Below are positions 27,680 through 37,668 of a stretch of 64,000 nucleotides of DNA, one piece after another (position 1 is the stretch's first letter; every line of letters begins with the position of its first letter). The stretch comes from JAAZHD01 sp012510895 (GTDB lineage: Bacteria; Bacillota; Clostridia; Caldicoprobacterales; DTU083): positions 8,248 to 72,247 of the forward strand of contig JBMNJC010000008.1 of assembly GCA_050951465.1 (NCBI GenBank), in the 5' to 3' direction. The position numbers were made by a program, and so were the translations under genes. The notes under the pieces were generated by a model, which searched no databases, was not told the origin of the DNA, and saw only the letters and a list, made by a program, of their open reading frames with translations.

Positions 27680-28779
27680 TTATTTATATATTTCATCCAA
27701 TAATTGTACGATATCTCCTGCCAAAGGCGGACATCCGGTTGCATACTGTTTACATCCCTTCGCACACTGACCTATGCCTATACCCACGTTTATTGTTTTA
27801 CCTTTGTAATACTGTCCTATATACAGTTTTGATTTTATTCTGTTAAGCTTCCCTTTTGTTTTAAGTCTGTCCAAAGCATGTATTAAACTGCCGTAACAGG
27901 CAGAACAAGCATCCCTTTCTTCTATATATTTTGCAAACTGTTTTATATAACCTGTAAGAGGCATTGATAACTGCGCTTTGATCTTTATTTAAACTCAATA
28001 ATATTGGAATGACTCCAATTTGTATTTCCTACACCGATATTTTCTGCTATTTTTTATGTAAGGTATTTCTTCCAAATCAAATCCCAGTAAACTTGCGGCA
28101 TAGCTGTCTATCAAAACAGGATCAAACCCTGCCAGAATTCGATTCATTCTTACCGGGTTCCCGCCTTCCTCAAAATTAAGATCACCCATAATTCCGTCAA
28201 CAATAATCAGATGCTGTTTTATTGCCTTGTTTAGATAGGCAATTGGTTTATGCAGTCCCATAGCATGAAATCTTCTCTTTTCAGAATTAGGTATGCAGCC
28301 TTTGATATTTTTCAATGCACAGGTGATATTGGTTTGACAATGGCCTTTCAGTACAGGAACATTTATCAGGTAGTCTATTTCTTTCATTTTACTGCATATA
28401 TTTAATTCCAATCCGTCGACCATATACTTCGTGCTTCTATCATTTTGCAGATCCACAAGCGGCACTCCATAGCGTTTGGATATTTCTTCATAACCACAAA
28501 CTTTGAAGGCTCTGTCCGTTCTGTCCACCAATCCACGAGCCTTCCAAAATGCGAATATCCATATAACCTTTTGACTGGAAATACTCGATAATACCTTCTA
28601 CCAATTCAGGAGAAGTGGTAGCTCCACTGTTTGAAGGCTTAGCCACCACCAGATTTGGTTTAATCCCTATTCTTGTATGCCGTGGTTAGTCCTGCTTCAG
28701 GATTAATATTTTCCAGAATCTTAAGAATCATTTGCTTTGGATTATCACCGTAAATTATATATATATTGTTTTTATTCAT
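27680..28779 (-). pseudogene. DUF362-domain protein, frameshifted
   Basis: Four consecutive pieces make one protein: MNKNNIYIIYGDNPKQMILKI from ATG 28779; KPNLVVAKPSNSGATTSPELV (the DUF362 core start) out of frame; a 178-residue in-frame piece with YLINVPVLKGHCQTNITCALKN and KRRFHAMGLHKPIAYLNK; and a 94-residue C-terminal piece with several Cys (DACSACYG, GQCAKGCKQYATGCPP). DUF362 proteins of anaerobes are thought to work with Fe-S clusters. The Cys-rich tail may hold such a site. Three or more indels break it. Confidence 0.75.
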
Positions 28780-29042
28780 AATATCTTCTCTTCCTATTCT
28801 TTGTCTGTATTAACAGCAATAAACCAGAGGTTGTCACATAAAAAAATGTTCTTTATTTCTTATTTTCTACAAAGAAATAAAAAAACCTTTATCTAATCAC
28901 ATTGAACATATTAATTTAAAAATAAGCAGATGCTCTGACAACTTAAGGCTTCTGCTTATTCCTTATGATCTCCCAATAAAAGTTTTCCCTAAATTTACTC
29001 ATACAGCTTCTTAAGCTAAATTGATTTCTTCTTATGGTATTA

Positions 29043-29836
29043 TTAACTATAATCCTTATTATACCTGGACAAAAACTGCCTGGTTCTCTCCTCCCTGGGA
29101 TTATCAAAAACTTCCTGAGGAGTACCCTGCTCAACAATCACACCGTCGTCCATAAAAATAACCCGGTCTGCCACATCCCGCGCAAAATCCATTTCATGAG
29201 TAACAACAATCATAGTGGTATTTCGCTCTTTCAATTTCATGATGACCTTAAGCACTTCTCCTGTCAATTCCGGGTCTAAGGCAGAAGTAGGTTCATCAAA
29301 ACACAATATATCCGGTTCCAATGCAAGGGCACGGGCAATGGCAACACGTTGCTGCTGTCCTCCTGATATCATATGAGGATAATTGTACAACTTATCTGAT
29401 AAACCTACCTGAGCCAGCAATGCTTCTCCTTTTTCCTGTATTTCTTTTAAAATAGCTTTTTTATTTTTTTTATAATCAGGCCGCTCCCGAGCCAGTAATT
29501 CTGCCGCCAATGTAACATTTTTCAGAACTGTGTATTGAGGAAAAAGGTTAAAGTTTTGAAAAATCAAGCCAAAATGCAGACGTTTTTTACGAATCTCGCT
29601 TTCCCGTTGGATGTTGGGATCAGCAGCATCAAAAATAAACCTCATTATTCACAACAATTCTTCCTTTGTCCGGCCGTTCAAGAAAATTAAGACAACGTAA
29701 TAAGGTTGTCTTCCCCGCTTCCTGATGAACCTATAATTGCAATTGACTCCCCTTTTTCAAGAGAAAAATCAATGTTTTTCACACTTGGGACGTTTCCAAA
29801 ACATTTCTCAATATTCCTGACTTCTAAAATAGCCAT
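29043..29836 (-). pseudogene. polar amino-acid ABC transporter ATP-binding protein, two frameshifts
   Basis: From ATG 29836 (SD AGGAGG) the frame reads MAILEVRNIEK up to the Walker A motif, IGSSGSG, where one extra G in a run of four destroys it. The next piece has LNFLERPDKGRIVVNNE, then one extra T near 29636 shifts the frame again. The last 200 residues are in frame: FQNFNLFPQYTVLKNV (Q-loop), ISGGQQQRVAIARAL (signature), DILCFDEPTSALDPE (Walker B) and VVTHEMDFA. Both breaks are homopolymer gains. It belongs with the permease and binding protein upstream, as a GlnQ/HisP-type importer. Confidence 0.85.
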
Positions 29837-29851
29837 ACCCATACCCTCCTT

Positions 29852-30522
29852 TCAAGTTCGAAAATAACCCAGTTTCTTTTCAAACCAGTCGAGAAGTACC
29901 GTCAATATCCCTACAAAGATCAAAAAATATATACCTGTTGCAAACAAGGGCCAAATAAGTCCTTTACTGCTATATTCACCAGCCATCATGATAATCTCTT
30001 TATTAGCATTATACTACGGGCAAGCGCTGTATCTTTCACCAAAGTAATAACTTCATTGCCCACAGGCGGAAGAATGCGCTTGATCACCTGAAGGAGTATT
30101 ACCTTAAAAAAAATCTGGCTCTTAGTCCATCCCAAGGACCTGACCCGGCTTCATACTGGCCTTTCGGTATGCTCTCTATACCGCCCCCGATAGATTTCAG
30201 AAAAATAACATGCATAGTTTATAACAAAGGCAACCGTTGCTGCAACGAATCGTCCTGAATCACCGCTTGGCCATCCTATTTTCATATTTAAAAAGGCCGG
30301 GACCGAAAAATAATAATGATTAACTGCAACATTAATGGAGTTCCCCGAATTGCCCAGACAAAGGTACGCACCGGCCACCGGATAAGACGAAAACGGCTCA
30401 TTGACCCAAATGCAATAAGCAGGACCCAATGGCAGTGAAAACAAAAGTGTTAATGCAAAGAGCCTGCAGTTTAATAGAAAGCTGTCAGAAAGACGTTGTA
30501 TTATTACATAAGCTTGGTTCAT
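29852..30522 (-). pseudogene. polar amino-acid ABC transporter permease, frameshifted
   Basis: From ATG 30522 the frame gives QRLSDSFLLNCRLFALTLLFSLPLG, then scrambles and returns at YFSVPAFLNMKIGWPSG and VAATVAFVINYACYFSEIYRG, the conserved EAA-loop region of His/Glu/Gln permeases. The rest of the loop (GMTKSQIFFKVILLQ) and the final helices ending KKLGYFRT at 29852 lie in other frames. At least three indels. The family usually works as a membrane dimer with the ATPase encoded 16 bases downstream. Confidence 0.8.
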
Positions 30523-30606
30523 AATATCCTTTCCTCTACAAACAAGTTGCGGGACAGAAGTCTCCCCTCTGTCCCTCCGCTTGATTTTTCTAATTGCTGC
30601 ATTAAA

Positions 30607-31413
30607 TTATTCGGACAATTCCAGCCCGTATTTATCAGCTAATTTCTGCATAGTACCGTCTTTCAGGAATTCATCAAAGATCTTGTTAACTTCCTCGCAT
30701 ATATCGGAACCTTTTCGGAAGGCAACCCCATAATCCTCTTCTGCCAAATAATCAACAATAACAATGTCCTCATAATTGGTACCTTCGCCTGTCATTGTCT
30801 TTGCCAGCGTTAAGTCCAGCACAGCAGCATCAGCAGTGCCGGCTTTCACTTCCATCAGAGCTTCTGTCTGCAGAGTCTTGGGAACGTAGTTTGCCTGCTT
30901 CAGGTTTTCATCATTTTGAATAGTTTTTTCTCCTGCCGAACCTTGCTCTGCAGATACATATTTTCCGATTAAGGATTTAGTACTCTCGTAGTCAGCGCCT
31001 TCCTTCATCACAACGACCTGAGCATTTTTAACATAAGGCTTGGTAATTTCCATCTCCTGTTTGCGTTTTTCATCAATTGTCAAGCCGTTCCATATACAGT
31101 CAATGGACTTTGCATTCAGCTCAACTTCCTTAGTATTCCAGTTTATCTCTACAAATTCAGGTTCCACACCAAGTTTTTCACAGGTCAGTATTGCCAACTC
31201 TGTATCAAAACCGGTGAAGTTGCCGTCTTCATCTGTATAATTCATTGGAGCATATTCGGTATAGCCAATGACCATTTTGCCATTACCCTTAACATATGCC
31301 AAATCACTTTCACCTTGAGACTGATCTGCAGATTTATCTTTTCCAGTGTTTCCGCATGCAGCTAAAGTTAAAATCATAATCAGTACGACAAATAATGATA
31401 CAAATTTTTTCAT
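30607..31413 (-). CDS. polar amino-acid ABC transporter substrate-binding lipoprotein
   Basis: 268 residues, intact. The start is MKKFVSLFVVLIMIL with SD GGAGG nine bases upstream, followed by lipobox LTLAAC. The mature part is a type II periplasmic-binding fold of the SBP_bac_3 family (KMVIGYTEYAPMNYTDEDG, GFDTELA, DCIWNGLTIDEKRKQ, YGVAFRKGSD). It delivers an amino acid to the permease and ATPase encoded next, both of which are broken as written. Its promoter contains a palindrome. Confidence 0.92.
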   Translation of the reverse strand: MKKFVSLFVVLIMILTLAACGNTGKDKSADQSQGESDLAYVKGNGKMVIGYTEYAPMNYTDEDGNFTGFDTELAILTCEKLGVEPEFVEINWNTKEVELNAKSIDCIWNGLTIDEKRKQEMEITKPYVKNAQVVVMKEGADYESTKSLIGKYVSAEQGSAGEKTIQNDENLKQANYVPKTLQTEALMEVKAGTADAAVLDLTLAKTMTGEGTNYEDIVIVDYLAEEDYGVAFRKGSDICEEVNKIFDEFLKDGTMQKLADKYGLELSE

Positions 31414-31451
31414 ATTCAATTCCTCCAATTCATCTTATAAAACTCTTTACC

Positions 31452-31479
31452 ATTATAACACTTTATCACGATAAAGCAA
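31452..31479 (-). promoter_or_regulatory. promoter with palindromic operator upstream of the amino-acid binding protein
   Basis: On the minus strand TTGCTT (31474-31479), 16 bases, TATAAT (31452-31457). The spacer contains the perfect palindrome CTTTATC-GT-GATAAAG (31461-31476), a likely repressor site for nutrient control. Confidence 0.55.
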
Positions 31480-31539
31480 ATACTTTTGTATAAACTTACA
31501 CACATTTTAGCAATACCTGCATGAATACATAAAACAAAA

Positions 31540-31567
31540 GCAAACCGGCAATCTCATTATGGCCGGT
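31540..31567 (-). terminator. intrinsic terminator after the PAS-GGDEF gene
   Basis: Minus-strand stem ACCGGC (31562-31567) / GCCGGT (31544-31549), followed by TTTGCTTTTGTTTT. Confidence 0.55.
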
Positions 31568-31600
31568 CTGTATATAGAAATTTAAATATACTAAGCGGTG

Positions 31601-33209
31601 CTACCATGAACTGCCTTGCATACTGACTGATTTGTACAGCCTGTATATGTCATATTCTACCCTGTTCCGTCCGGATACTTTAGCTTTATAGAGCAATTTA
31701 TCAGCCATGTCTATAATATCCGAAGGGGATATATCTGATGAATACTCAACAGTTGTCACTCCAAAGCTTGCAGTAATGAAATTTGAAACAGTAGACTTTT
31801 TATGTTCAATTTTCAGATCTTGTATTCTTTTCTGGATCTTTTCAGCTATTTTCACAGCAGGCTGTATATCCGTATCAGGCAGTATACAGGCAAACTCTTC
31901 TCCCCCATAACGAGCCGCCAGGTCAACAGAACGGCTTACACAGCTGCTCAACACACTTCCAATTTGACGCAGGCATTCATCACCCATGACATGACCGTAA
32001 TAATCATTGTATTCTTTAAAATGATCTATATCAAGCAGTATTATTGATAATTTTGAGTTTGAGCGTCTAAGCCTGTAATACTCATGTTCAAGAGTTGCAT
32101 CGAAACATCTTCTGTTTGCGATCCCTGTAAGACTGTCCTGGTTGCTTAATTCTTTAAGCTTCCGATTGGATTCTTCCAATAACAGTTCCATTTCCTTTCT
32201 CTCATTTATATCAGTTAACATGGCAAACGACCCTTCAAATTTTCCATACTCATCCAGAAGGGCTTTTGCTGATACCAGAAACCAGTTTGTATTCCCATCC
32301 TTCCTCAACAGACAACATTCATAGACCGAATCTTCACCGCTCTTTCTTCGAGCTTCCTGACTTTTATATATATTCAGCTGGTCCTCCGGAAAAAAGGAAA
32401 GGTATGTCCTTCCCAGCATTTCCTCTACTGTATATCCCAGGGTTGATGCCATGTTCTCATTGGCAAAAGTAATTCTGTAATGTTCATCGAAAATAAGTAT
32501 TCCTTCTATAGCTGTCTCTACAATCTGCTGGAATCTGATTTCACTTTCTTTCAGGGATTTTTTTACTTCCTCTACTTGCAAATCGCTTCTTCCTTTAGCA
32601 ATCATTAGCAGTATAAATCCGCTTATTAAAAACATACAAAAACTCGTAATTGGAATTATGCCGGCAATGACACTGCTTTGAAGACTCAAAGCAAATTCAG
32701 AAAAACCTAAGCAAATGATCGAACTTATCAAAAATATCGCTCCGCCAATACAATAGCACACAGCCAGGAGAATTTGCAGAGAAAACCTCCTGTTCATTTG
32801 TCCAATCAGATAGAGACCTGGTAAAAAGTAAAATATACTCTGTAGGAGAAAAGTCAATCCGGTCCGGTATGGCATTTCAATAAAAATCATTATCGTACAT
32901 ACCAATATAACCGCAACAGACACTGAAACATGCAACCGACGATTTACAGATTGTCCTGATAAAATCCTGACAGCCCAGGCTTCATAAGCACAGCCTGATA
33001 ATAACACAATGTTTGCTATTACAGTTAAGACGTCAAATATGTCTGTCCTAAAGTAAAGCAAGAGAGAACCGGCCGCCTGCAGCATCTTTGCCGATACCCA
33101 GAAAGGCACTTTTTGCGGGCTGTTTTTTTTTTAATATAAAAACAACCAACAAAAGTCCGTATAAGAATGATCCAACTGCCAGCATTAACATTACGGTTCT
33201 TAAGTCCAT
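31601..33209 (-). CDS. membrane diguanylate cyclase with PAS domain (frameshift in an A10 tract)
   Basis: The N-terminal 30 residues from ATG 33209 (MDLRTVMLMLAVGSFLYGLLL) are a membrane helix, separated from the rest by one base in a run of ten A at 33123-33132. The main frame has five more hydrophobic helices, a PAS domain (FQQIVETAIEGILIFDEHYRITFANENMAS) and a complete GGDEF domain: DSLTGIANRR, LLDIDHFKEYND, and ARYGGEEFACIL as the active site. It should make c-di-GMP. The A10 tract is a place where slippage, biological or technical, is expected. Confidence 0.87.
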
Positions 33210-33403
33210 GATATCATCTCACTATTTTATTTAAATCTTAACCAGACCTTTTTATATGTACAATAAACTTATGAATAATAATATATCCTTTTATAACCTT
33301 TGTAAACAACTAAACTATATGTATTATTTCATGTCTTTATGCAGGTCATGTATAGCTGCCATTATAATGAGGGTAAACCATATATGTATTTATATATTGC
33401 AGT

Positions 33404-33431
33404 TTGAAAAACTAAGGATTATTATTATAAT
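33404..33431 (+). promoter_or_regulatory. sigma-A type promoter of trkA-trkH
   Basis: TTGAAA (33404-33409), 16 bases, TATAAT (33426-33431), 50 bases ahead of the trkA start. The rest of the gap from 33210 shows no recognisable riboswitch. Confidence 0.5.
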
Positions 33432-33481
33432 ATTGTAAAATACTATAAAGGGATGTTTATTGTCACAATCAGGAGGAAAAA

Positions 33482-34846
33482 ATGAAGATTATCATAATAG
33501 GCGATGGTAAGCTTGGATATAATCTGGCAGAAAATCTTTCCAATGAAGATAATGATATAACCATTATAGATAAAGATCCGGAGGCATTAAAAAAGGCAGG
33601 TGAATATCTTGATGTAATGTGCATAAAAGGCAATGGTCTGAGTACTCAAACCCTGCTGGAAGCCGGTATAAAGGAAGCCGATCTTTTAATTGCCGCTACT
33701 GCCAGTGACGAGATTAACATGGTATGCTGTCTGACAGCCAAGAAACTTGGAGCAGCGCACACCATTGCCAGAATCAGAGATCCTGAATATGCTGATGAGC
33801 TGGAACAGCTGAAAACTGATCTGGACTTGGACATGGTAATTAACCCTGAACAGATTGTTGCCAGTGAAATAGCCAGACTGATTGAGTTCCCTCCCGCCGC
33901 AAATGTTGAAATATTTGCAAAAGGCCGGGTTGTCATGATGGAAATTAAAGTTACTCCTAATACAACTATTGTCAATATGAGTTTGAATAATATCACCAAA
34001 AGGAGCAACTCGGATATACTGATAGGCGGCGTACTTCGGAATGATTCTGTAGTCATTCCAAACGGGGATTTCATTATCAGAGAAAATGATACCATATACA
34101 TTATTGGTCAACCTGCAAAGGTTGTTCAATTTTGTAAGTATATAGGCATCCATATTCAAAAAATAAAAAGTGTTATGATTATGGGTGGAGGCAGAATCGG
34201 ATATTATCTCACCAAATATCTGAATGAAATGGAAATCAAGGTTAAAATTATAGAAAAAGATCCGGAACGCTGTGTGGAATTAACAGAACTTCTTCCTAAA
34301 ACTTTGATTATATGTGGAGACGGTACTGATGAGAGTGTATTGCTTTCAGAAAATCTTGAAAACATGGGGGCCTTTATTTCTGTAACAGGCAGAGATGAAG
34401 AAAACATCATAGCTGCTTTGTTGGCAAAACAATACGGCGTAAAAAAAGCTATATCAAAAGTAAACAGAGCAGCTTATTCTATTGTCATTGACAAAATGGA
34501 TATAGACAGCGTGGTAATTCCCAAACAGATAACAGCAAACTACATATTAAGATATGTCCGTGGTTTGCAAAATGCTTTGGGTAATCCGGTAGATGCTCTT
34601 TACAGGATTATGGATAATATGGTAGAAGCAATACAGTTTACAGCTAATAAACATACGAAATTTCTTGATATACCGCTTAAAGATCTGAATATTCTCGAGG
34701 GTATTTTAGTTGCCGCAATTGTCAGGAAAAATGAAATCATTATTCCCCATGGAAATGATGTGATTAAAGCGGATGACAATGTTATCCTGATCGTAAAAGA
34801 TAAAAAATTAACTGATTTAAATGACATTATTGAATCGAGGGAATAG
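33482..34846 (+). CDS. trkA: Trk potassium uptake system NAD-binding regulatory subunit TrkA
   Basis: 454 residues, intact, SD AGGAGG. Two tandem RCK units: KIIIIGDGKLGYNLAENLS and VMIMGGGRIGYYLTKYL are the two NAD-binding Rossmann motifs, each followed by an Asp-rich second strand (TIIDKD, KIIEKD) and by a TrkA_C domain. The full two-unit length is that of the classical TrkA. It gates the TrkH channel encoded three bases downstream, in the same operon. Confidence 0.95.
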   Translation: MKIIIIGDGKLGYNLAENLSNEDNDITIIDKDPEALKKAGEYLDVMCIKGNGLSTQTLLEAGIKEADLLIAATASDEINMVCCLTAKKLGAAHTIARIRDPEYADELEQLKTDLDLDMVINPEQIVASEIARLIEFPPAANVEIFAKGRVVMMEIKVTPNTTIVNMSLNNITKRSNSDILIGGVLRNDSVVIPNGDFIIRENDTIYIIGQPAKVVQFCKYIGIHIQKIKSVMIMGGGRIGYYLTKYLNEMEIKVKIIEKDPERCVELTELLPKTLIICGDGTDESVLLSENLENMGAFISVTGRDEENIIAALLAKQYGVKKAISKVNRAAYSIVIDKMDIDSVVIPKQITANYILRYVRGLQNALGNPVDALYRIMDNMVEAIQFTANKHTKFLDIPLKDLNILEGILVAAIVRKNEIIIPHGNDVIKADDNVILIVKDKKLTDLNDIIESRE

Positions 34847-34849
34847 TAT

Positions 34850-36301
34850 ATGAACCACAGAGTAATCTTCAGAAGCGTTGGAACAGTATTATGCATAGAA
34901 GCGGCATGTATGCTGCCATCCCTATTAGTTGCTTTTATTTATCGGGAAGCAGCAGCAGTATCTTTTGCCATATCCATTTTTATTTTATCAGCGGCAGGAT
35001 TCGCATTATTGAGTATTAAAACTCCGATAACCCGTATTTACCCTCGTGACGGATTTGCTGTTGTTGCACTGAGCTGGATATTTGTATCCGTCTTTGGCGC
35101 ACTTCCTTTTATGCTAAGCGGCTCTATTCCTTCTATAATCGATGCATTTTTCGAATCCGCATCAGGATTCAGCACAACAGGAGCAAGTATTTTAAGAGAT
35201 GTTGAGTCACTGCCGAAAAGCATTTTATTCTGGAGGAGCTTCACCCACTGGATGGGCGGCATGGGTGTTCTCATTCTTATGATAGCCATATTGCCATCAG
35301 TGAACCCCAGTATAATTAACATTATGAAAGCTGAATCAACCGGCCCGTCTCCTGGCAAATTTGTACCCAAGATTCGTCAAACAGCTGAAATTTTATATAT
35401 TATCTATGTTTTGTTAACAGCAATCAATGTAGTGTTATTACTGGCCGGTGGTATGCCGCTGTATGACGCCCTGCTAAATGCATTTGGAACAGCCGGCACC
35501 GGAGGATTTTCTATCAGAAACGCCAGCATTAGCGCATATGACAGCGTATATATAGAAACGATAATTACTATTTTTATGTTTTTATTTGGAGTTAATTTTA
35601 CCCTATACTTTATGGTCTTTAAACGAAATATTAAATCATTTTTATGTGATGAAGAACTCCGGTTTTACTTAGGCATAGTCTTATCAGCCATCGTAATCAT
35701 AGTTATTAATATCTACAATACAGTTTATCAGTCTGTAGGTGAATCGATTCGCTATGCTGCTTTTCAGGTCAGTTCTGTTATAACAACAACCGGTTATGCA
35801 ACTGCCGACTTCAACACCTGGCCTGTTTTAAGCCAGATCATCCTTATTCTTTTAATGTTTATAGGAGCGAACGCCGGTTCAACCGCAGGAGGAATTAAAT
35901 GCATACGTGTACTTTTACTCTTTAAGATAATAAAACGTGAAATAGCTAGAATTAATCATCCAAGGGCTGTACAAACAGTGAAATTAAATGGACGTATAGT
36001 AGATGAAGAAACCTTATCCGGCACCATGGCTTTTTTCTTTTTCTGGATATTAATCTTTTCCTTGTCTGTATTATTGGTGTCCCTGGAAAGTAAAGACCTT
36101 ATCACGTCAACTACAGCAGTCATTGCAACTTTAAACAATATTGGCCCCGGCCTGGGTATGGTAGGCCCAACGGGAAACTACGCTGACTTTTCAGTATTTA
36201 GTAAAGCAGTTTTATCCATTTGCATGATAGTCGGAAGATTGGAGATTTATCCGATCATGTTGTTATTTGTTCCATCATTCTGGAAACGCAGCAGTATCTG
36301 A
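34850..36301 (+). CDS. trkH: Trk potassium uptake system membrane subunit TrkH
   Basis: 483 residues with about ten membrane helices and four selectivity-loop repeats (ASGFSTTGASIL, GTAGTGGFSIRN, ITTTGYATADFN, LNNIGPGLGMVGP). ANAGSTAGGIKCIRVLLL is the helix-hairpin region before the RCK contact. It forms the K+ pathway gated by TrkA. The start codon follows the trkA stop by three bases, so the genes are co-translated. Confidence 0.95.
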   Translation: MNHRVIFRSVGTVLCIEAACMLPSLLVAFIYREAAAVSFAISIFILSAAGFALLSIKTPITRIYPRDGFAVVALSWIFVSVFGALPFMLSGSIPSIIDAFFESASGFSTTGASILRDVESLPKSILFWRSFTHWMGGMGVLILMIAILPSVNPSIINIMKAESTGPSPGKFVPKIRQTAEILYIIYVLLTAINVVLLLAGGMPLYDALLNAFGTAGTGGFSIRNASISAYDSVYIETIITIFMFLFGVNFTLYFMVFKRNIKSFLCDEELRFYLGIVLSAIVIIVINIYNTVYQSVGESIRYAAFQVSSVITTTGYATADFNTWPVLSQIILILLMFIGANAGSTAGGIKCIRVLLLFKIIKREIARINHPRAVQTVKLNGRIVDEETLSGTMAFFFFWILIFSLSVLLVSLESKDLITSTTAVIATLNNIGPGLGMVGPTGNYADFSVFSKAVLSICMIVGRLEIYPIMLLFVPSFWKRSSI

Positions 36302-36314
36302 AATAAAGCATTAT

Positions 36315-37080
36315 CTATATTTTATTATCTGCACCACCTTTTTGTGCTTTTTTTAAATGATACATTTGAGCATCGGCTTCTCTAAGAGTCTTAAAAAAAA
36401 TCAAGTTTGTCCCCTTCCCGGAGAATGCTGTATCCATAAGAAACCGTTGGTATAGCGTTTCCTTTTCTGCGCATGTCCTCAAGATTATTAGTCATAATTC
36501 GTAACTGGCCTTCAATTTTTTCCTGATCCGTTTCTTCGCTTATTATATAAAACTCATCCCCACCATATCGATAGGATGTGTATTTCTTGCCAAAGGATTT
36601 ACGAATAATATCTGCCACCATTTTAATAACAGTATCTCCGCAATCATGCCCATATGTATCATTAATACTTTTGAAATTGTTGATATCAAGAACGATAACA
36701 GAAAACGACTTTTTCTCTGCTATCTGTTTTGCCGCTTTATTAAAAGCATCACGATTGTAAAGGCCGGTCAATGTGTCAAAGCTGCTATCAAATTCAGCCA
36801 TTATAATAAAATACATAAACAAGGACAATGTTACACAATGCCATGAGGAAAAAGATGTCGGATTTGCAAGTTGAATGCTTGTGCCAAAAACCGTAAACGG
36901 GGATAATACAACAAGCTTCATCATAAATGGATAATTATACTTCTTTCCTGCCTGTAAAGTGCAGATAACAAGGAGCAAAAAATTGATGATATAAACTGTT
37001 ACAAAAATAAAAAAATAATTCCCTCTGGCATAATGATTGTTTTCATCAATATAAAAAATAAATCTGTACAGAGTTGATAA
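36315..37080 (-). pseudogene. diguanylate cyclase (GGDEF), N-terminus missing and C-terminus frameshifted
   Basis: The GGDEF domain is otherwise complete: DTLTGLYNRDAF, VLDINNFKSINDTYGHDCGD and YRYGGDEFYIIS. At its end one extra T in a run of eight (36392-36400 region) moves KTLREADAQMYHLKKA into another frame, stopping at 36315. Upstream, YRFIFYIDENNHYARGNYFF and hydrophobic helices show a membrane sensor region, but the frame is open only back to 37080 where a TAA precedes it and no start codon is visible. So the 5' part has been lost. The inner start near 36978 would give a protein without most of the membrane part. Confidence 0.8.
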
Positions 37081-37102
37081 TTATGAATTGAAACTATGCA
37101 TT

Positions 37103-37139
37103 GTAAAAAAATCAGCGGTTGATACAATCACCGCTGATT
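37103..37139 (-). terminator. intrinsic terminator after the DapF-like gene
   Basis: Perfect stem AATCAGCGGT (37110-37119) / ACCGCTGATT (37130-37139); on the minus strand it is followed by seven T. Confidence 0.8.
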
Positions 37140-37152
37140 ATATAAATGAATC

Positions 37153-37650
37153 TCAAGATTCAGGGAAATCAACCGGTCCAGTAAGGCTCACCTCATCTGT
37201 TCCTCTGTTCCATTCAACCTGATACATTCTTTCACCCATGTATACTTTAGCTTTATTAGTCAATACTTTTTGAAGCGCCATTGCTGCTATACCTGCAACG
37301 CAGGCAGCCTCAGCAGTAAATGCAACTTCGCCTTTAATATTCTGCCAAAGCCGCGTTTTTAAAGTTTCATCATCAAGCATCTGAATAAAAACAATGCTTG
37401 CCCCTATCGGGAAAAGACTGTGCGTTCCTAAGTTAGAACCTGTCGTATAAACATCCAGGGTGTCAACATCATCGACGAAAACAGCACCATGGGGAGACCC
37501 AAATGACATTGCTGTGACTCTGTAACAATCTCCGTCTATCATAAACGGATTACTTATACATTTGGGTGTGGATTTATGATTTACGGGTATTAGACAGGGA
37601 GTCATAATGGGTTTTCCTAACAAAACAGTATTACAGCTATTAATATTCAT
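37153..37650 (-). CDS. diaminopimelate-epimerase-like protein, C-terminal half only
   Basis: 165 residues. FGSPHGAVFVDDVDTL and THSLFPIGASIVFIQMLDDETLKTRLWQ match the second half of DapF (GNPHxV, FPxGxNVxFxQ). The catalytic ACGTG loop of true DapF reads AEAACVAGIAAMA here, with the Cys kept in a different setting. The N-terminal half with the other catalytic Cys is absent. The start has a clear GGGGGA site six bases upstream, 18 bases after the gdhA stop, so the short form may be genuine and co-expressed with gdhA. It is unlikely to be a working DAP epimerase alone. Confidence 0.65.
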   Translation of the reverse strand: MNINSCNTVLLGKPIMTPCLIPVNHKSTPKCISNPFMIDGDCYRVTAMSFGSPHGAVFVDDVDTLDVYTTGSNLGTHSLFPIGASIVFIQMLDDETLKTRLWQNIKGEVAFTAEAACVAGIAAMALQKVLTNKAKVYMGERMYQVEWNRGTDEVSLTGPVDFPES

Positions 37651-37668
37651 TTCCTCTCCCCCTTAATA

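Noticed and set aside
33210..33481. c-di-AMP (ydaO) riboswitch before trkA
   Set aside because: The region is AT-rich and lacks the conserved GC-rich helices of ydaO RNAs.
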